The translations under genes were made by a program, and so were the position numbers. The notes below the pieces were generated by a model, which saw only the letters and a program-made list of their open reading frames with translations, ran no database searches and was not told the DNA's origin. DNA of 64,000 nt from Clostridium sp. CAG:1000 (lineage in GTDB: Bacteria > Bacillota_I > Bacilli_A > RF39 > UBA660): positions 1 to 64,000 of the forward strand of contig HG000339.1 in NCBI GenBank assembly GCA_000436975.1, read 5' to 3'. Positions 29,410-39,398 of the stretch are shown one piece after another (position 1 is the stretch's first letter; every line of letters begins with the position of its first letter).

Positions 29410-31212
29410 CTATTCAACAGTTACAGATTTAGCAAGATTTCTCGGTTTATCAATATCACATTTTCTTAGCTTAGCAACTTCATACGAAAGTAATTGACAT
29501 GAAACCATAAGAAGTAAATTTTGAACATATTCACTAGTTAATGGAATAACTATTTCGTAATCAGCAACATTTTTTTCAATATTTATGGATTCTTTTCTTA
29601 TTATGATAATTTTTGCCTTACGACTTTTTGCTTCAAGAACATTGCTCAAAGTCTTTTCATATACTGAAAATTCTGTCATAAGTGCTATTACTGGAGTATT
29701 CTTTGATAATAAAGCTATGGGACCATGTTTAAGCTCACCAGCAGCAAAGCACTCGCTGTGTATATATGATATTTCTTTTAATTTTAAACTTGCTTCATAA
29801 CAACTATATATATCTATACCACGACCAATGTAATATATATCATCAGATTTATATATTGCTTTAGCTATAATTTTGTAATTAGGATTTTCTATAACTTTTT
29901 TTATTAATTGAGGTAATTTCTTAAACTCTTCAAATATTCTAAGAACCTCATCTTTTTTAATAATTCTTTTAGAGTACATATATTTTAACATAAGCAAACT
30001 ACATAAATAACTTTGAGCAAAATATCCTTTAGTAGTCGCAACACATATCTCAGGACCAGCGAGCATAGGCATTACATATTTAGCTTCTCTTGCTATTGTA
30101 GAAGACACCACATTTACTATTGCTAATGTATCTATACATTTACTATTACACATTCTAAGAACAGCAAGAGTATCAGCAGTCTCACCACTCTGTGATATTA
30201 ATACAACTAAAACATCTTTATCAAAATAATGATTAGTATATCTATATTCACTAGCTACATAACAATTAACATAAAAATCTTTTGATGAACAATATTTATC
30301 AGCAAAATATTTAGCAACTAATGATGCATTATAAGCACTACCACATGCTACGAAATCTATTCTTTTGTATTTAGTTAAATCAATAACTAAATCAGAAAAT
30401 TTATCATTAGGAATATACTTAGAATATAATTTTTTAGCAAGTTCTTCTTGCTCATTAATTTCTTTAAGCATATAGTGGTCATAACCATTTTTATTAGCAG
30501 TTTCCCTATCCCAACTAGCTGTTTCTATTTTCTTCTTTATTATTACACCATCATAATAAATATTAAAGTCTTTATCAGCTTCAACTATTTCGTTATCATC
30601 TAAATATATATATTTATTTGTATAATCTATTATTGCACTTATATCGCTAGCAATAAAATGTTCTTTAGAACCTATGCCTAATACTAAAGGGGCATCTTTT
30701 CTAACGCCATATATTTTAGATACACCCTCAAAAATAACACCAATCGCATAACTTCCTTTTAATTTATGAATTGCTTTATCAATTGCTTCAACTGGGTTAG
30801 TTCCATCATAAAATGAATCTATTAATGCAGCAATCCTTTCACTATCAGTATCTGATTTAAAAGAATACTTGCTCTTTAGTTCTCTTTCTATTTCTTTATA
30901 ATTTTCAATTATTCCGTTGTGTACAACACTTACTTTGTTAACAACTTGTGGATGTGCATTTAATTCACTAACTTCACCATGAGTTGCCCATCTTGTATGG
31001 CCTATACCACACGTAGAGTTATTTAAATCAATCTTTTTTAATTTCTTTTTTAAATTCTCAATTTTACCAACAGATTTAACTGTTCTTATCTTATTATTAT
31101 CAAGTACACTAATACCTGCAGAATCATATCCACGGTATTCTACACACTCAAGTCCATGTATTATTACACTACCTATATTCTTCTTTCCAACATAACCTAT
31201 TATTCCACACAT
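29410..31212 (-). CDS. glmS: Glutamine-fructose-6-phosphate aminotransferase
   Basis: 600 residues from the chosen ATG (31210-31212), giving MCGIIGYVG with the N-terminal nucleophile Cys exposed after Met removal. AAGGAGAA lies at proper spacing. A further in-frame start at 31242 would bury this Cys and is rejected. The glutaminase domain (1-240) and two SIS domains (with ISQSGETADT and the C-terminal KSVTVE) are complete. It makes glucosamine-6-phosphate for the cell wall. No glmS ribozyme fits in the 95-bp gap upstream. Confidence 0.97.
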   Translation of the reverse strand: MCGIIGYVGKKNIGSVIIHGLECVEYRGYDSAGISVLDNNKIRTVKSVGKIENLKKKLKKIDLNNSTCGIGHTRWATHGEVSELNAHPQVVNKVSVVHNGIIENYKEIERELKSKYSFKSDTDSERIAALIDSFYDGTNPVEAIDKAIHKLKGSYAIGVIFEGVSKIYGVRKDAPLVLGIGSKEHFIASDISAIIDYTNKYIYLDDNEIVEADKDFNIYYDGVIIKKKIETASWDRETANKNGYDHYMLKEINEQEELAKKLYSKYIPNDKFSDLVIDLTKYKRIDFVACGSAYNASLVAKYFADKYCSSKDFYVNCYVASEYRYTNHYFDKDVLVVLISQSGETADTLAVLRMCNSKCIDTLAIVNVVSSTIAREAKYVMPMLAGPEICVATTKGYFAQSYLCSLLMLKYMYSKRIIKKDEVLRIFEEFKKLPQLIKKVIENPNYKIIAKAIYKSDDIYYIGRGIDIYSCYEASLKLKEISYIHSECFAAGELKHGPIALLSKNTPVIALMTEFSVYEKTLSNVLEAKSRKAKIIIIRKESINIEKNVADYEIVIPLTSEYVQNLLLMVSCQLLSYEVAKLRKCDIDKPRNLAKSVTVE

Positions 31213-31284
31213 ATAATTCTCCTTATATAAATTATAAAACATTAAAATAATTATTTCAGCAAATTGGACATAATTTTACATAGC

Positions 31285-31309
31285 AAAATAAAAGAACAAT
31301 ATTGTTCTT
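31285..31309 (-). terminator. Terminator of the gap operon
   Basis: A perfect 18-base palindrome (31292-31309, arms AAGAACAAT and ATTGTTCTT) is followed on the minus strand by TTTATTTT. It overlaps the gap stop codon. Confidence 0.75.
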
Positions 31310-32303
31310 ACATAAATAACTTCATTGTTCTTATCATTTGAGCGGTGTATCCTACTTCATTATCATACCACGCAACGACTTTTAATAATTGTTTTCCATC
31401 ACTTTCAACTATGTTAGTTAACAACCCATCAACAGTCGCACCAACCTCTTCACCAATAATATCACAACTAACAATGGGATCTTCAGTATATTTTAAGCAC
31501 TTGCTTTGATTAGATTTAAACATATTATTAACAGATTCTTTAGTAACAGACTTTTCAAGTTCTAAAGTAACATCTATAACACTACCGTCTCCTACAGGAA
31601 CTCTAAACGCAAGACCATCCATCTTTCCTTTTAAACTTGGAATCACTTTACCAATTTGAGATGCTGCTCCTGTTGATGTAGGTATAATATTTAAAGATGC
31701 TGCTCTACCACGTCTTGCCATAATACCTTTTTTATGAGGAATATCTAATGTTTCTTGATCATTTGTAATAGCATGTACAGTTGTCATAAATCCTTCTTTG
31801 ATTATAAATTTATCATTTATTAATTTAAGTACTGGTGCAAGACAATTAGTCGTACAACTAGCCGCGCTTATAACTTCATCAGATTTATTTAAAATGTTGT
31901 GATTAACACCATATACTATAGTTTTAACTTCATCCTTAGCAGGAGCACTTATAATAACATGCTTAGCCCCAGCATCTAAATGAGCTTTGCATTTTTCTTT
32001 TGATGTAAACACACCTGTACATTCAAGAACTATATCAACACCTAATGCTTTCCATGGAAGTTTAGAAGGATCCATCTCAGCAAATACTTTGATTTTCTTA
32101 TTTTTAACTATTAATTCATCAGAATCAAATGATATTTTACTTTTATTTGTTCTATGAACTGAATCATATTTATAAAGATATGCAAGTTGTACTGGATCAG
32201 TTAAATCATTAATTGCTACTACTTCTATATCCTTATCATTTTCTAATAATCTAAGTGCTGTTCTTCCTATTCTACCAAAACCATTAATTGCTACTCTTAA
32301 CAT
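31308..32303 (-). CDS. gap: Glyceraldehyde-3-phosphate dehydrogenase
   Basis: 331 residues. NAD-binding start RVAINGFGRIGRTALRLL, catalytic Cys in SAASCTTNCLAP, His in TTVHAITNDQ, substrate loop RRGRAASLNIIPTSTGAA and end SWYDNE-like VAWYDNEVGYTAQM. It is a phosphorylating glycolytic GAPDH. It follows the nucleoside kinase gene by 11 bp and is not linked to pgk-tpiA. Confidence 0.97.
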   Translation of the reverse strand: MLRVAINGFGRIGRTALRLLENDKDIEVVAINDLTDPVQLAYLYKYDSVHRTNKSKISFDSDELIVKNKKIKVFAEMDPSKLPWKALGVDIVLECTGVFTSKEKCKAHLDAGAKHVIISAPAKDEVKTIVYGVNHNILNKSDEVISAASCTTNCLAPVLKLINDKFIIKEGFMTTVHAITNDQETLDIPHKKGIMARRGRAASLNIIPTSTGAASQIGKVIPSLKGKMDGLAFRVPVGDGSVIDVTLELEKSVTKESVNNMFKSNQSKCLKYTEDPIVSCDIIGEEVGATVDGLLTNIVESDGKQLLKVVAWYDNEVGYTAQMIRTMKLFM

Positions 32304-32314
32304 AATTTCATCTC

Positions 32315-33961
32315 CTATTCAAAATATCCATTTCCTATAAATTCTCTTAATACGCTTGTTTGAGGTACATATTCACTAGGTATATTCAAGAAACATTTTA
32401 AGAAGTTTAATACTCTTATTGCCTCTTCATAATATACTGAATCCGGGTTAATTGAATATAATAGTGGTTCTGCATATGTTCTTAATACGCCAACCTCATA
32501 TGCAAGTGAAGTATTAATTATAATATCAGCAGTTCTTTGATATGGGTAAACATACTTTTCTTCACTCTTTCTCATACCCATCCAAGCATTTAATGTATCC
32601 TCAGCTGAATAACCTCTATGTTGATAATCTCTAACCATTCTTCTTATAAATCTTATATCAATTGTTGATATGTGATTATGCCTATCAAGCCCAATTGGAG
32701 TAAATGGACTAATGTATACTTTTAATTTATTTTTCTTATCAATAGATGAATTTAATTTTTCATTTATTGCATGAAGCCCTTCAACTATAATAATTTGATT
32801 TTCTTTCAAACTTACAGGTTTACTTTTATATTCTTTCTCACCTGTAATAAAATTATACTTAGGCATAACTACTTCTTTACCATTTAATAAACTCTTAAGT
32901 TGTAAATTAAATAATTTCATATCAATTGCATCAATTATTTCATACTCATAACTACCATCTTCTTTTCTTGGAGTGTCTTTTCTCTCGACAAAATAATCAT
33001 CAGTTGATATTACAAAAGTATCTTTTCCTTTAGATTTTAAATATAAAGCAAGCTTTTTAGATGTAGTTGTTTTCCCGCTTGAAGAAGGGCCTGATATAAA
33101 GACTACCTTAATATGTTTGTTGTTCACTATTTTAGTAGCAAGAGTTTCCATATTTTGATCATACAATATTTCATTTGTTTGAATGAAGTCAGCTATTTTA
33201 CCATCAGTAATAATTTTATTAATATCTCCTGCATATCTAACTCCCATAGATAACAGCTTCTTTTCATAAGTTGTAAATGCATTCATAACAAGAGGAGAAG
33301 GAGTATAAGAAGGCAAACTATTTTCAATTGGATAACTTATTGCTATTCCATTTGGTGATATATAAGTTAAATCAAATCTACTAAGTATTTTTGTACTAGC
33401 TGGCATAAGAAAATAGAAATAGTTATATGTATCCCCTAATTCATACATAGTTACAGAGTCATTAGTCATATATTTATAATTTAATGATTTTTCTGTTTCT
33501 TTAAAACTATTAACATAATCTATCGCATCACTTCTAGAAACACTAATGTGTTTTATTTCCATGTCACTAGCAATAATTTCTTTCATTTTTTTCTTTATTG
33601 CTTTGACTGTAAACGCATCAACTTTTTTATTAATCTTAATTTCACTATATATAGACTTATCAATTGAATGTTTAATATTTACAATCGCATTATCACCATA
33701 TAATTCTTTAACCGCCAAAATATACACATATTTTAAACCTTTTATGTATATTTGTCTTCCAATTCTATCACTAATTCTTATATACTTTACATTAGAGTCT
33801 TCAATCAACTCAAAATCAGTCGCAACGCAAACTCCATTAATTCTAAGTGCTATAACTTGATCATTTTGATTAATTAATTTAAGTACGTCCTTTACTTCTG
33901 TACCTTTATCAACCTCTAAAACACTACCATCCTCAAATGTTAACTTAACTTTATTATTCAC
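32315..33961 (-). CDS. TGS domain-containing uridine kinase-like nucleoside kinase
   Basis: 548 residues from a GTG start (33959-33961), which lies 9 bases after AGAGG. A TTG at 33970 is in frame but touches the ribosome-binding site. An N-terminal TGS domain (about 1-65) and a threonyl-tRNA-synthetase-like second domain (about 70-230) precede a uridine-kinase-type P-loop domain (GPSSSGKTTTSKKLALYL, STDDYFVERKDTP, EGLHAIN). This composite is common in Firmicutes; the substrate is thought to be a pyrimidine nucleoside. It is probably co-transcribed with gap. Confidence 0.85.
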   Translation of the reverse strand: MNNKVKLTFEDGSVLEVDKGTEVKDVLKLINQNDQVIALRINGVCVATDFELIEDSNVKYIRISDRIGRQIYIKGLKYVYILAVKELYGDNAIVNIKHSIDKSIYSEIKINKKVDAFTVKAIKKKMKEIIASDMEIKHISVSRSDAIDYVNSFKETEKSLNYKYMTNDSVTMYELGDTYNYFYFLMPASTKILSRFDLTYISPNGIAISYPIENSLPSYTPSPLVMNAFTTYEKKLLSMGVRYAGDINKIITDGKIADFIQTNEILYDQNMETLATKIVNNKHIKVVFISGPSSSGKTTTSKKLALYLKSKGKDTFVISTDDYFVERKDTPRKEDGSYEYEIIDAIDMKLFNLQLKSLLNGKEVVMPKYNFITGEKEYKSKPVSLKENQIIIVEGLHAINEKLNSSIDKKNKLKVYISPFTPIGLDRHNHISTIDIRFIRRMVRDYQHRGYSAEDTLNAWMGMRKSEEKYVYPYQRTADIIINTSLAYEVGVLRTYAEPLLYSINPDSVYYEEAIRVLNFLKCFLNIPSEYVPQTSVLREFIGNGYFE

Positions 33962-33993
33962 AACTATCAACCTCTTATTATTATGATACTAAT

Positions 33994-34044
33994 ATCATAT
34001 CAAAAATTCATTATTTTGTGAATATTTATTCATTATTTTATTAA
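33994..34044. promoter_or_regulatory. Divergent overlapping promoters for the kinase-gap unit and clpP
   Basis: On the minus strand TTCACA (34017-34022) and TATGAT (33994-33999) are 17 bp apart. On the plus strand TTGTGA (34016-34021) and TATTAA (34039-34044) are 17 bp apart. The two -35 boxes occupy the same bases on opposite strands, so RNA polymerase could serve only one direction at a time. No CtsR or CIRCE site was seen here. Confidence 0.5.
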
Positions 34045-34065
34045 AATATAACTAGGAGGAATATA

Positions 34066-34632
34066 ATGCATATACCATATATTGTAGAAAAGTATGATGG
34101 AAGTGAAAAAGTATTCGATTTATATTCAAAATTATTATTAGAAAGAATTATATTCATAGAAGGGGAAATAAACGATAAAACAGCAAACATTATAACAGCG
34201 GAACTTTTATATTTAGATTCTTTAAATAGTGATGATATTTATATTTATATAAATTCACCAGGGGGAAGCATAACAGCAGGATTTGCTATATATGATACTA
34301 TGAACTACGTAAAAAGTGATATAGTTACAATAGGTATCGGAATGTGCGCTTCAATGGCAGCTTTTTTACTATCAAGTGGTACAAAAGGTAAAAGATCTGC
34401 TCTTAAAAATACAGAAGTAATGATACATCAACCACTAGGTGGCATTAATGGACAAGCAACAGAAATCCAAATCGCCGCAGAAAGAATATTAAAATTAAAA
34501 GATAGAATAAATAAAATTCTTTCAAAAAATACAAAAAAACCTCTCTCAAAAGTCAAAAAAGACACAGAAAGAGATCACTTTTTAAACTCAGAAGAAGCAT
34601 TAAACTATGGAATCATAGATAATATTATCTAA
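34066..34632 (+). CDS. clpP: ATP-dependent Clp protease proteolytic subunit
   Basis: 188 residues, the only convincing plus-strand gene of the window. The catalytic triad is present: Ser about S96 in [14 protein letters not shown], His about H121 in VMIHQPLGG and Asp in [26 protein letters not shown] is the oligomerisation/oxyanion region. Start context is AGGAGGAATATAATG. It converges with whiA and the two stop regions overlap by 4 bp. Confidence 0.97.
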   Translation: MHIPYIVEKYDGSEKVFDLYSKLLLERIIFIEGEINDKTANIITAELLYLDSLNSDDIYIYINSPGGSITAGFAIYDTMNYVKSDIVTIGIGMCASMAAFLLSSGTKGKRSALKNTEVMIHQPLGGINGQATEIQIAAERILKLKDRINKILSKNTKKPLSKVKKDTERDHFLNSEEALNYGIIDNII

Positions 34633-35552
34633 CCACCGATATTCTCTATTATTTCTTTTATTTTTCTAAATCTATGATTAATACAACTTTTACTAATAGG
34701 TTTTTCAGTTTCACTACTTATTATTTCTGCTAGCTCAGCCATTGAACTTTCAGGATACTTTTCTTTATAAAAACAAATTTCTTTAATTTTATCATCAAGA
34801 AGGTCTATATCAATCAAACCCTTAAGTTTTGCTATTAATTTTAGTTGTTCATTACTGGCTTGAATACTCTTATCAACATTTGCCTGCTCACAATTATTTA
34901 AACGATTAGTCATATTTTTATGATCCCTGTATATTCTTATATCTTCAAAGTAGAAAAGAGCATTAGTGGCATTAAGCATTTTAATAAAATCACTTATTCT
35001 CTCAGCTTCTTTAATATATACCATATAATTTTTATCACGCTTTATTAATTTACTCTTAAAATGCATTTCATTTAACAAGTTATTAACATACTCTGCAGTA
35101 TTATAATTAGATATTACAAACTCACAATGATATCTACTAGTTTTAGGATCATTTATACTACCACACATTAAAAAGACTCCTCTTAAATATGATTGCTTAT
35201 CACGAATGTCATCCACTAAATATAATGAAGGAACATAAATTCTTTCATTATTTTTTATTATACACAGATCATTAAGTATCAAATCCACCTTATCTCCAAC
35301 TATTAATACAATAAGTTTATTGCCTCTAAGTGTATTAACCTCTCCTGTATCCATTTTAATATCAACATGATATATTTCTTTTAATAGTTTATATATTCTT
35401 TTAGCTACACTTGCATTTTCAGTATATATTTCAAATTTATTATCTTCTATTTTAACTGAAATATTTAGAATTCCGGATAATTCAGCCATATTTTCAGATA
35501 AACTATATATATCATTACTAATTTCTGTTTTAATTTTACTTGTAAAAGACAT
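34629..35552 (-). CDS. whiA: WhiA family DNA-binding regulator
   Basis: 307 residues from the ATG at 35550-35552 ([12 protein letters not shown]), which has GGTGA five bases upstream; the earlier in-frame ATG lies almost on the -10 box. A LAGLIDADG-like N-terminal domain ([15 protein letters not shown]) and a C-terminal helix-turn-helix ([30 protein letters not shown]) identify WhiA. It affects cell division and chromosome segregation in Firmicutes. The usual neighbours rapZ and yvcK are missing. Confidence 0.93.
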   Translation of the reverse strand: MSFTSKIKTEISNDIYSLSENMAELSGILNISVKIEDNKFEIYTENASVAKRIYKLLKEIYHVDIKMDTGEVNTLRGNKLIVLIVGDKVDLILNDLCIIKNNERIYVPSLYLVDDIRDKQSYLRGVFLMCGSINDPKTSRYHCEFVISNYNTAEYVNNLLNEMHFKSKLIKRDKNYMVYIKEAERISDFIKMLNATNALFYFEDIRIYRDHKNMTNRLNNCEQANVDKSIQASNEQLKLIAKLKGLIDIDLLDDKIKEICFYKEKYPESSMAELAEIISSETEKPISKSCINHRFRKIKEIIENIGG

Positions 35553-35582
35553 ACGAATCACCAACATAATTATAATTTAAAA

Positions 35583-35612
35583 ACAGAAAAAACACAAATA
35601 AAAAGATATAAA
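35583..35612 (-). terminator. Terminator of the ftsEX-hydrolase activator unit
   Basis: On the minus strand AAGATATA and TTATATCTT form a stem followed by TTTATTTG, just after the stop codon of the M23 gene. Confidence 0.6.
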
Positions 35613-35622
35613 TTAATATATC

Positions 35623-36792
35623 TTAATATCTAGAAGTAAATCTTTTGCCCTTTGCAGGAAATGAAACATAGTTTCTTGGTTGAAGGTAACTATTTTCCTT
35701 CATAATAGAGAAATGCAAATGAGGGCCAGTAGTACAATAATCATAACTCTCACCACCACCACTACCTGCAATTACTGTATTAACAGTTACATAGTCCCCT
35801 AAATTAACCTTAATTGTATGTACATGCATATAGACTGTTACGAATTCTTTACCATTAACTAAATGTTTTACATATATTTTATTTCCACCGCAACTCGAAC
35901 CTGCTATATTAGGATTTTTAACTCTAGCAATTTTAGTAACAACTCCATTAGCTGCTGGATATACATTAGTACCAATAGGGACGCCTAAATCTATCCCACT
36001 ATGAAGCGTCCAAATATGTCTAGTTGGGTGATATCTCATACCAAATTCACTAGTAACCGTTGCTTTAACAAGAGGCCTTATAAATCCGGTTGAAGAAGGT
36101 ACTTTCAAACAAACATTAATATCGGTGTCCTCACTACATCCATTATTTTTAAATTCCTTTTTAAAGTACTCATATTGTTTTTTACTTGCATCCATATCTT
36201 CTTCAATATCTACATGCTCATCAACCAATTGATTTAATGAAACATTGGCACTGTTAAGCAAGTTATTTAACTTATCCATTTCTTTTTCAGAATCTTCTAT
36301 TTGCTTAGCAAGTTTTTTTTGAAGTTGCTTATTCTCTTCTATCTTTTTATACATATCATCAATAAGCTCATCATTATACTTAGTAAGTTGTTCAACTATT
36401 GCTGAACGATATATGAAATCTGTAAATGAAGTTGCTTCAAATATATACTCTAAATATACATTGTCCCCTTCGGAAATCTGCATAAAAGAAAGTAAATTAT
36501 CTATTTCTTTTTTCTTTTCTTCTATTTCTTTATTTAATTCTTCAATCTTTGCTTTTGAGTTCTCTATATCTTTTTGATATTTTGCTATGTTATTACCAAC
36601 ATTTCCAATGTCACCTTGAAGACTATTTATTTTTGACTTAGCCTCAGCTTGTTTATTTTTAGAATTGTTATATTTAGCCAAATCTTTTTCGTATTGTATT
36701 CTATAATCTTTAAGAGATATTGCAGCAACATTATTAACAAGCATAAAGAATGAAAAAGCACAAAGAATTATTCTACTAACTTTCTTCATCAT
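35623..36792 (-). CDS. EnvC-like murein hydrolase activator (coiled coil plus M23)
   Basis: 389 residues. A signal peptide (about 1-26, LCAFSFFMLVNNVAA) is followed by a long coiled coil (about 30-215) and an M23 domain (about 245-380) with LHSGIDLGVPIG, VYMHVHTIKV and TGPHLHFSI. The HxxxD and HxH metal ligands are present, so it may be an active endopeptidase rather than a pure activator. It overlaps ftsX by 4 bp; FtsEX typically drives such coiled-coil hydrolases during division. Confidence 0.9.
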   Translation of the reverse strand: MMKKVSRIILCAFSFFMLVNNVAAISLKDYRIQYEKDLAKYNNSKNKQAEAKSKINSLQGDIGNVGNNIAKYQKDIENSKAKIEELNKEIEEKKKEIDNLLSFMQISEGDNVYLEYIFEATSFTDFIYRSAIVEQLTKYNDELIDDMYKKIEENKQLQKKLAKQIEDSEKEMDKLNNLLNSANVSLNQLVDEHVDIEEDMDASKKQYEYFKKEFKNNGCSEDTDINVCLKVPSSTGFIRPLVKATVTSEFGMRYHPTRHIWTLHSGIDLGVPIGTNVYPAANGVVTKIARVKNPNIAGSSCGGNKIYVKHLVNGKEFVTVYMHVHTIKVNLGDYVTVNTVIAGSGGGESYDYCTTGPHLHFSIMKENSYLQPRNYVSFPAKGKRFTSRY

Positions 36793-37688
36793 ACTTTCAA
36801 ATATTTCCTTACAGCTCTAAAGCTACCAAATGCTCCAACTACTACTGCCACCGCAATTATAACACCCATAACTTTATATACTATACTTGCAGGTGTTGCA
36901 AGCTTAATAATTGCTGTAAACAATTGGCCACCTAATTTATCATATAAATATTTATATCCATAACAACAAACGATAATCGGTAAAATAGAACCCAATATAC
37001 CAAGAATAATACCTTCGAAAAAGAATGGTTGTCTAATAAATGAATTACTAGCACCAACAAGTCTTCTTATTTCTATTTCTCTTCTTCTTGATTGAATAGT
37101 TATTTTGATAGTATTGCTGATTAAAAATGCTGTTACTAAAACCAAGGCAATTACTACTCCATAAGATATTTTCTTTACTATATCAAATATTTTAACAAGC
37201 TCTTCAACTGAACCTTCTCCATATTTAACAAGTGCAACTTTTTCTATCTTCTTAATTTCAGATGCAGTATCACCTATTTTATTAATATCATCAACTTTTA
37301 CTAAGTATGTATCTTGCAATGGATTTGTTTCTTTAGTATATTCAGACATTATACTATTAAAAACCTCTGACTCCCCTTGCATATCTTTTCTTATTGACTC
37401 TTTTGAATTAAATTTAATTTCTTTAACATTATCAAGCTTATCTAGTTCAGTTCTTACTTTAGATAATTCTAAATCAGTAGCTTTTCTATCGATAAATACA
37501 ACAATAGTCATATCACTTTCTATAGCACTAGTAAAATGATTAACGTTATAAGAAAGCAGTATACTAAATCCAACTAATACCAAAGTAATTGTTATACATA
37601 CAATACTAGCCATAGATAAAGAAAAGTTACGAAAAACTCCCTTGAATGACTCATCAATATTTTTACCTAATATTCTAAATGCCTTCAC
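36789..37688 (-). CDS. ftsX: Cell division protein FtsX
   Basis: 299 residues from a GTG (37686-37688), giving MKAFRILGKNIDESFKGVFR, the usual FtsX start, after AAAGGAAAG. An alternative GTG at 37709 adds seven residues. One N-terminal membrane helix, an extracellular domain (about 55-165) and three C-terminal membrane helices with the FtsX motif RRREIEIRRLVGAS are seen. It overlaps ftsE by 14 bp. It transmits ATP-driven change from FtsE to the hydrolase activator next to it. Confidence 0.94.
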   Translation of the reverse strand: MKAFRILGKNIDESFKGVFRNFSLSMASIVCITITLVLVGFSILLSYNVNHFTSAIESDMTIVVFIDRKATDLELSKVRTELDKLDNVKEIKFNSKESIRKDMQGESEVFNSIMSEYTKETNPLQDTYLVKVDDINKIGDTASEIKKIEKVALVKYGEGSVEELVKIFDIVKKISYGVVIALVLVTAFLISNTIKITIQSRRREIEIRRLVGASNSFIRQPFFFEGIILGILGSILPIIVCCYGYKYLYDKLGGQLFTAIIKLATPASIVYKVMGVIIAVAVVVGAFGSFRAVRKYLKV

Positions 37689-38373
37689 TCTTATACTTTC
37701 CTTTCTCACTATCTTTAGCTATTAAACCTTTTTCTACAACTATTACTCTTTTTTTCATTTTATTTACTATATCTTTATCATGAGTAGCCATTATAATAGT
37801 AGTTCCTAAGTCTTTATTAATGCTATCTATTACTTTCATAATCTCCATTGAAGTTTCTGGATCCAAATTACCAGTTGGTTCATCACAAATGAGCACTTTC
37901 GGTTCATTGACAATTGCTCTTGCAATTGAAACCCTTTGTTGTTCACCACCAGAAAGTTCATCAGGAAAACTTCTTAATTTATCTTTTAGTCCAACCTGTT
38001 CTACAGCTTTAATAACTCTTTTCCTTATGTCAGATTCTTTATATCCATATATCTCAAGAGCAAAAGCTACATTTTCATATACTGTTTTCTTAGGTAACAA
38101 CTTGTAATCTTGAAACACAATACCAAGTTTTCTTCTAATTTTATATACTTTTCTATTTTTAAGTTTAGAAACATTTACTCCACCAACATATACATCCCCT
38201 TTAGTTGGTTTTTCTTGTCTATATAATAATTTAATTAATGTTGACTTCCCGCTTCCTGATGCCCCTATAACAAATATAAATTCTCCCTTAGATATTTGCA
38301 AATTAACATCACATAAAGCAGTTACTCCATTAGGATATCTCTTACTAACATCTCTTAATTCTATTAATTGCAT
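37675..38373 (-). CDS. ftsE: Cell division ATP-binding protein FtsE
   Basis: 232 residues. Walker A GASGSGKSTLIK, signature LSGGEQQR, Walker B VLICDEPTGNLD and the H-loop MATHD are all intact. It starts MQLIELRDVSKRYPNGVTAL, an FtsE hallmark. First gene of the ftsE-ftsX-M23 unit. Confidence 0.96.
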   Translation of the reverse strand: MQLIELRDVSKRYPNGVTALCDVNLQISKGEFIFVIGASGSGKSTLIKLLYRQEKPTKGDVYVGGVNVSKLKNRKVYKIRRKLGIVFQDYKLLPKKTVYENVAFALEIYGYKESDIRKRVIKAVEQVGLKDKLRSFPDELSGGEQQRVSIARAIVNEPKVLICDEPTGNLDPETSMEIMKVIDSINKDLGTTIIMATHDKDIVNKMKKRVIVVEKGLIAKDSEKGKYKSEGI

Positions 38374-38401
38374 AACTCCTCCTATAAATACTATAGATTA
38401 T

Positions 38402-39304
38402 TTAAAAAACAATTTTTTCTTTTTTAGTGCCACCAAGCACTTCATAGCAATCACTTACCACAATAAATGCTGTGTCATCTATTTCTTTAATTGCACTCTT
38501 TAAAAATGAATATTTTTCAGTTGGAACAACACACATAAGAACCTTTTGTCTTTTATTTGTATATGCTCCCTTACTATATAATTCAGTAACACCACTTTCA
38601 ATAATATCTAATATGAATGCAACAACCTCTTCTTCCTTAGAAGTTTGAATATAAAACATTTTAGAATCACTTATTCCTATTAACACCTTATCAACAATGT
38701 AAGTCGAAATAAATGAGATAATAATACCATACATGATAGATGTATATCCAAACACTATACCGCCTATTCCAATAATAATAAATGCAATACATCTAAGTAT
38801 TTTACCAAGAGGCATTTTCTTATATTTCTGTATTATTAATGCAAGTATACTATTTCCGCCAGTATTAAACCCTGCTTTATAAACTAAACTTTCTCCAAAG
38901 CCTCCACATACACCAGCAGCTAGTACATACAATAAAATATTATCAAATGAGAAATTAATTAAATGTGGAATCCCTTCAGTAGCATATAAAAATAATGTAT
39001 ATATAAGTGCTCCAACCGCACTCATTAAAGAATCTTTAAATCCAAGTGTAAAGAAACTGGCAGTAATACATATCAAATTAGCCATTAATATTACGGTACT
39101 TACATCAATACCACATAATTTGTTAAGAACAATACCTATACCACCAAATCCGCCTGATATAAAATTATTAGGTACAAAAAATAAATTAAACGATAGTGCT
39201 GAAATAAAACAACCAACTACCAAAAGTATACTTCTAGTAGCTTGCTCTTTTTTTAGTACCCTTCTTTGAATTTTCTCATTATTTCTTTTTCTAAATAACC
39301 ACAT
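38402..39304 (-). CDS. YitT family membrane protein (DUF2179)
   Basis: 300 residues from the ATG at 39302-39304 (MWLFRKRNN), the only start with a good ribosome-binding site (GGAG nine bases before). TATAAT at 39325-39330 lies so close that longer starts would be leaderless. Five to six membrane helices begin with SILLVVGCFISALSFNLFF and include the YitT motif GGFGGIGIVL. A C-terminal DUF2179 domain begins near residue 215. Function unknown. Confidence 0.88.
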   Translation of the reverse strand: MWLFRKRNNEKIQRRVLKKEQATRSILLVVGCFISALSFNLFFVPNNFISGGFGGIGIVLNKLCGIDVSTVILMANLICITASFFTLGFKDSLMSAVGALIYTLFLYATEGIPHLINFSFDNILLYVLAAGVCGGFGESLVYKAGFNTGGNSILALIIQKYKKMPLGKILRCIAFIIIGIGGIVFGYTSIMYGIIISFISTYIVDKVLIGISDSKMFYIQTSKEEEVVAFILDIIESGVTELYSKGAYTNKRQKVLMCVVPTEKYSFLKSAIKEIDDTAFIVVSDCYEVLGGTKKEKIVF

Positions 39305-39398
39305 AATATTCTTCTCCATTATCAATTATAACAAATATAGGATATTTTTTCTATTGTTTTAAAATTAATTTCACAAAAGTGTAAATAAAAAAGAATAT

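Noticed and set aside
31213..31307. glmS ribozyme upstream of glmS
   Set aside because: Only 95 bp separate glmS from gap, and this includes the gap terminator; the ribozyme needs about 150 bases and none of its core was seen.
35600..35640. A further TCTTAA site at the end of the M23 gene
   Set aside because: TCTTAA is present but the flanking arms do not match the consensus and it overlaps codons; treated as chance in AT-rich DNA.
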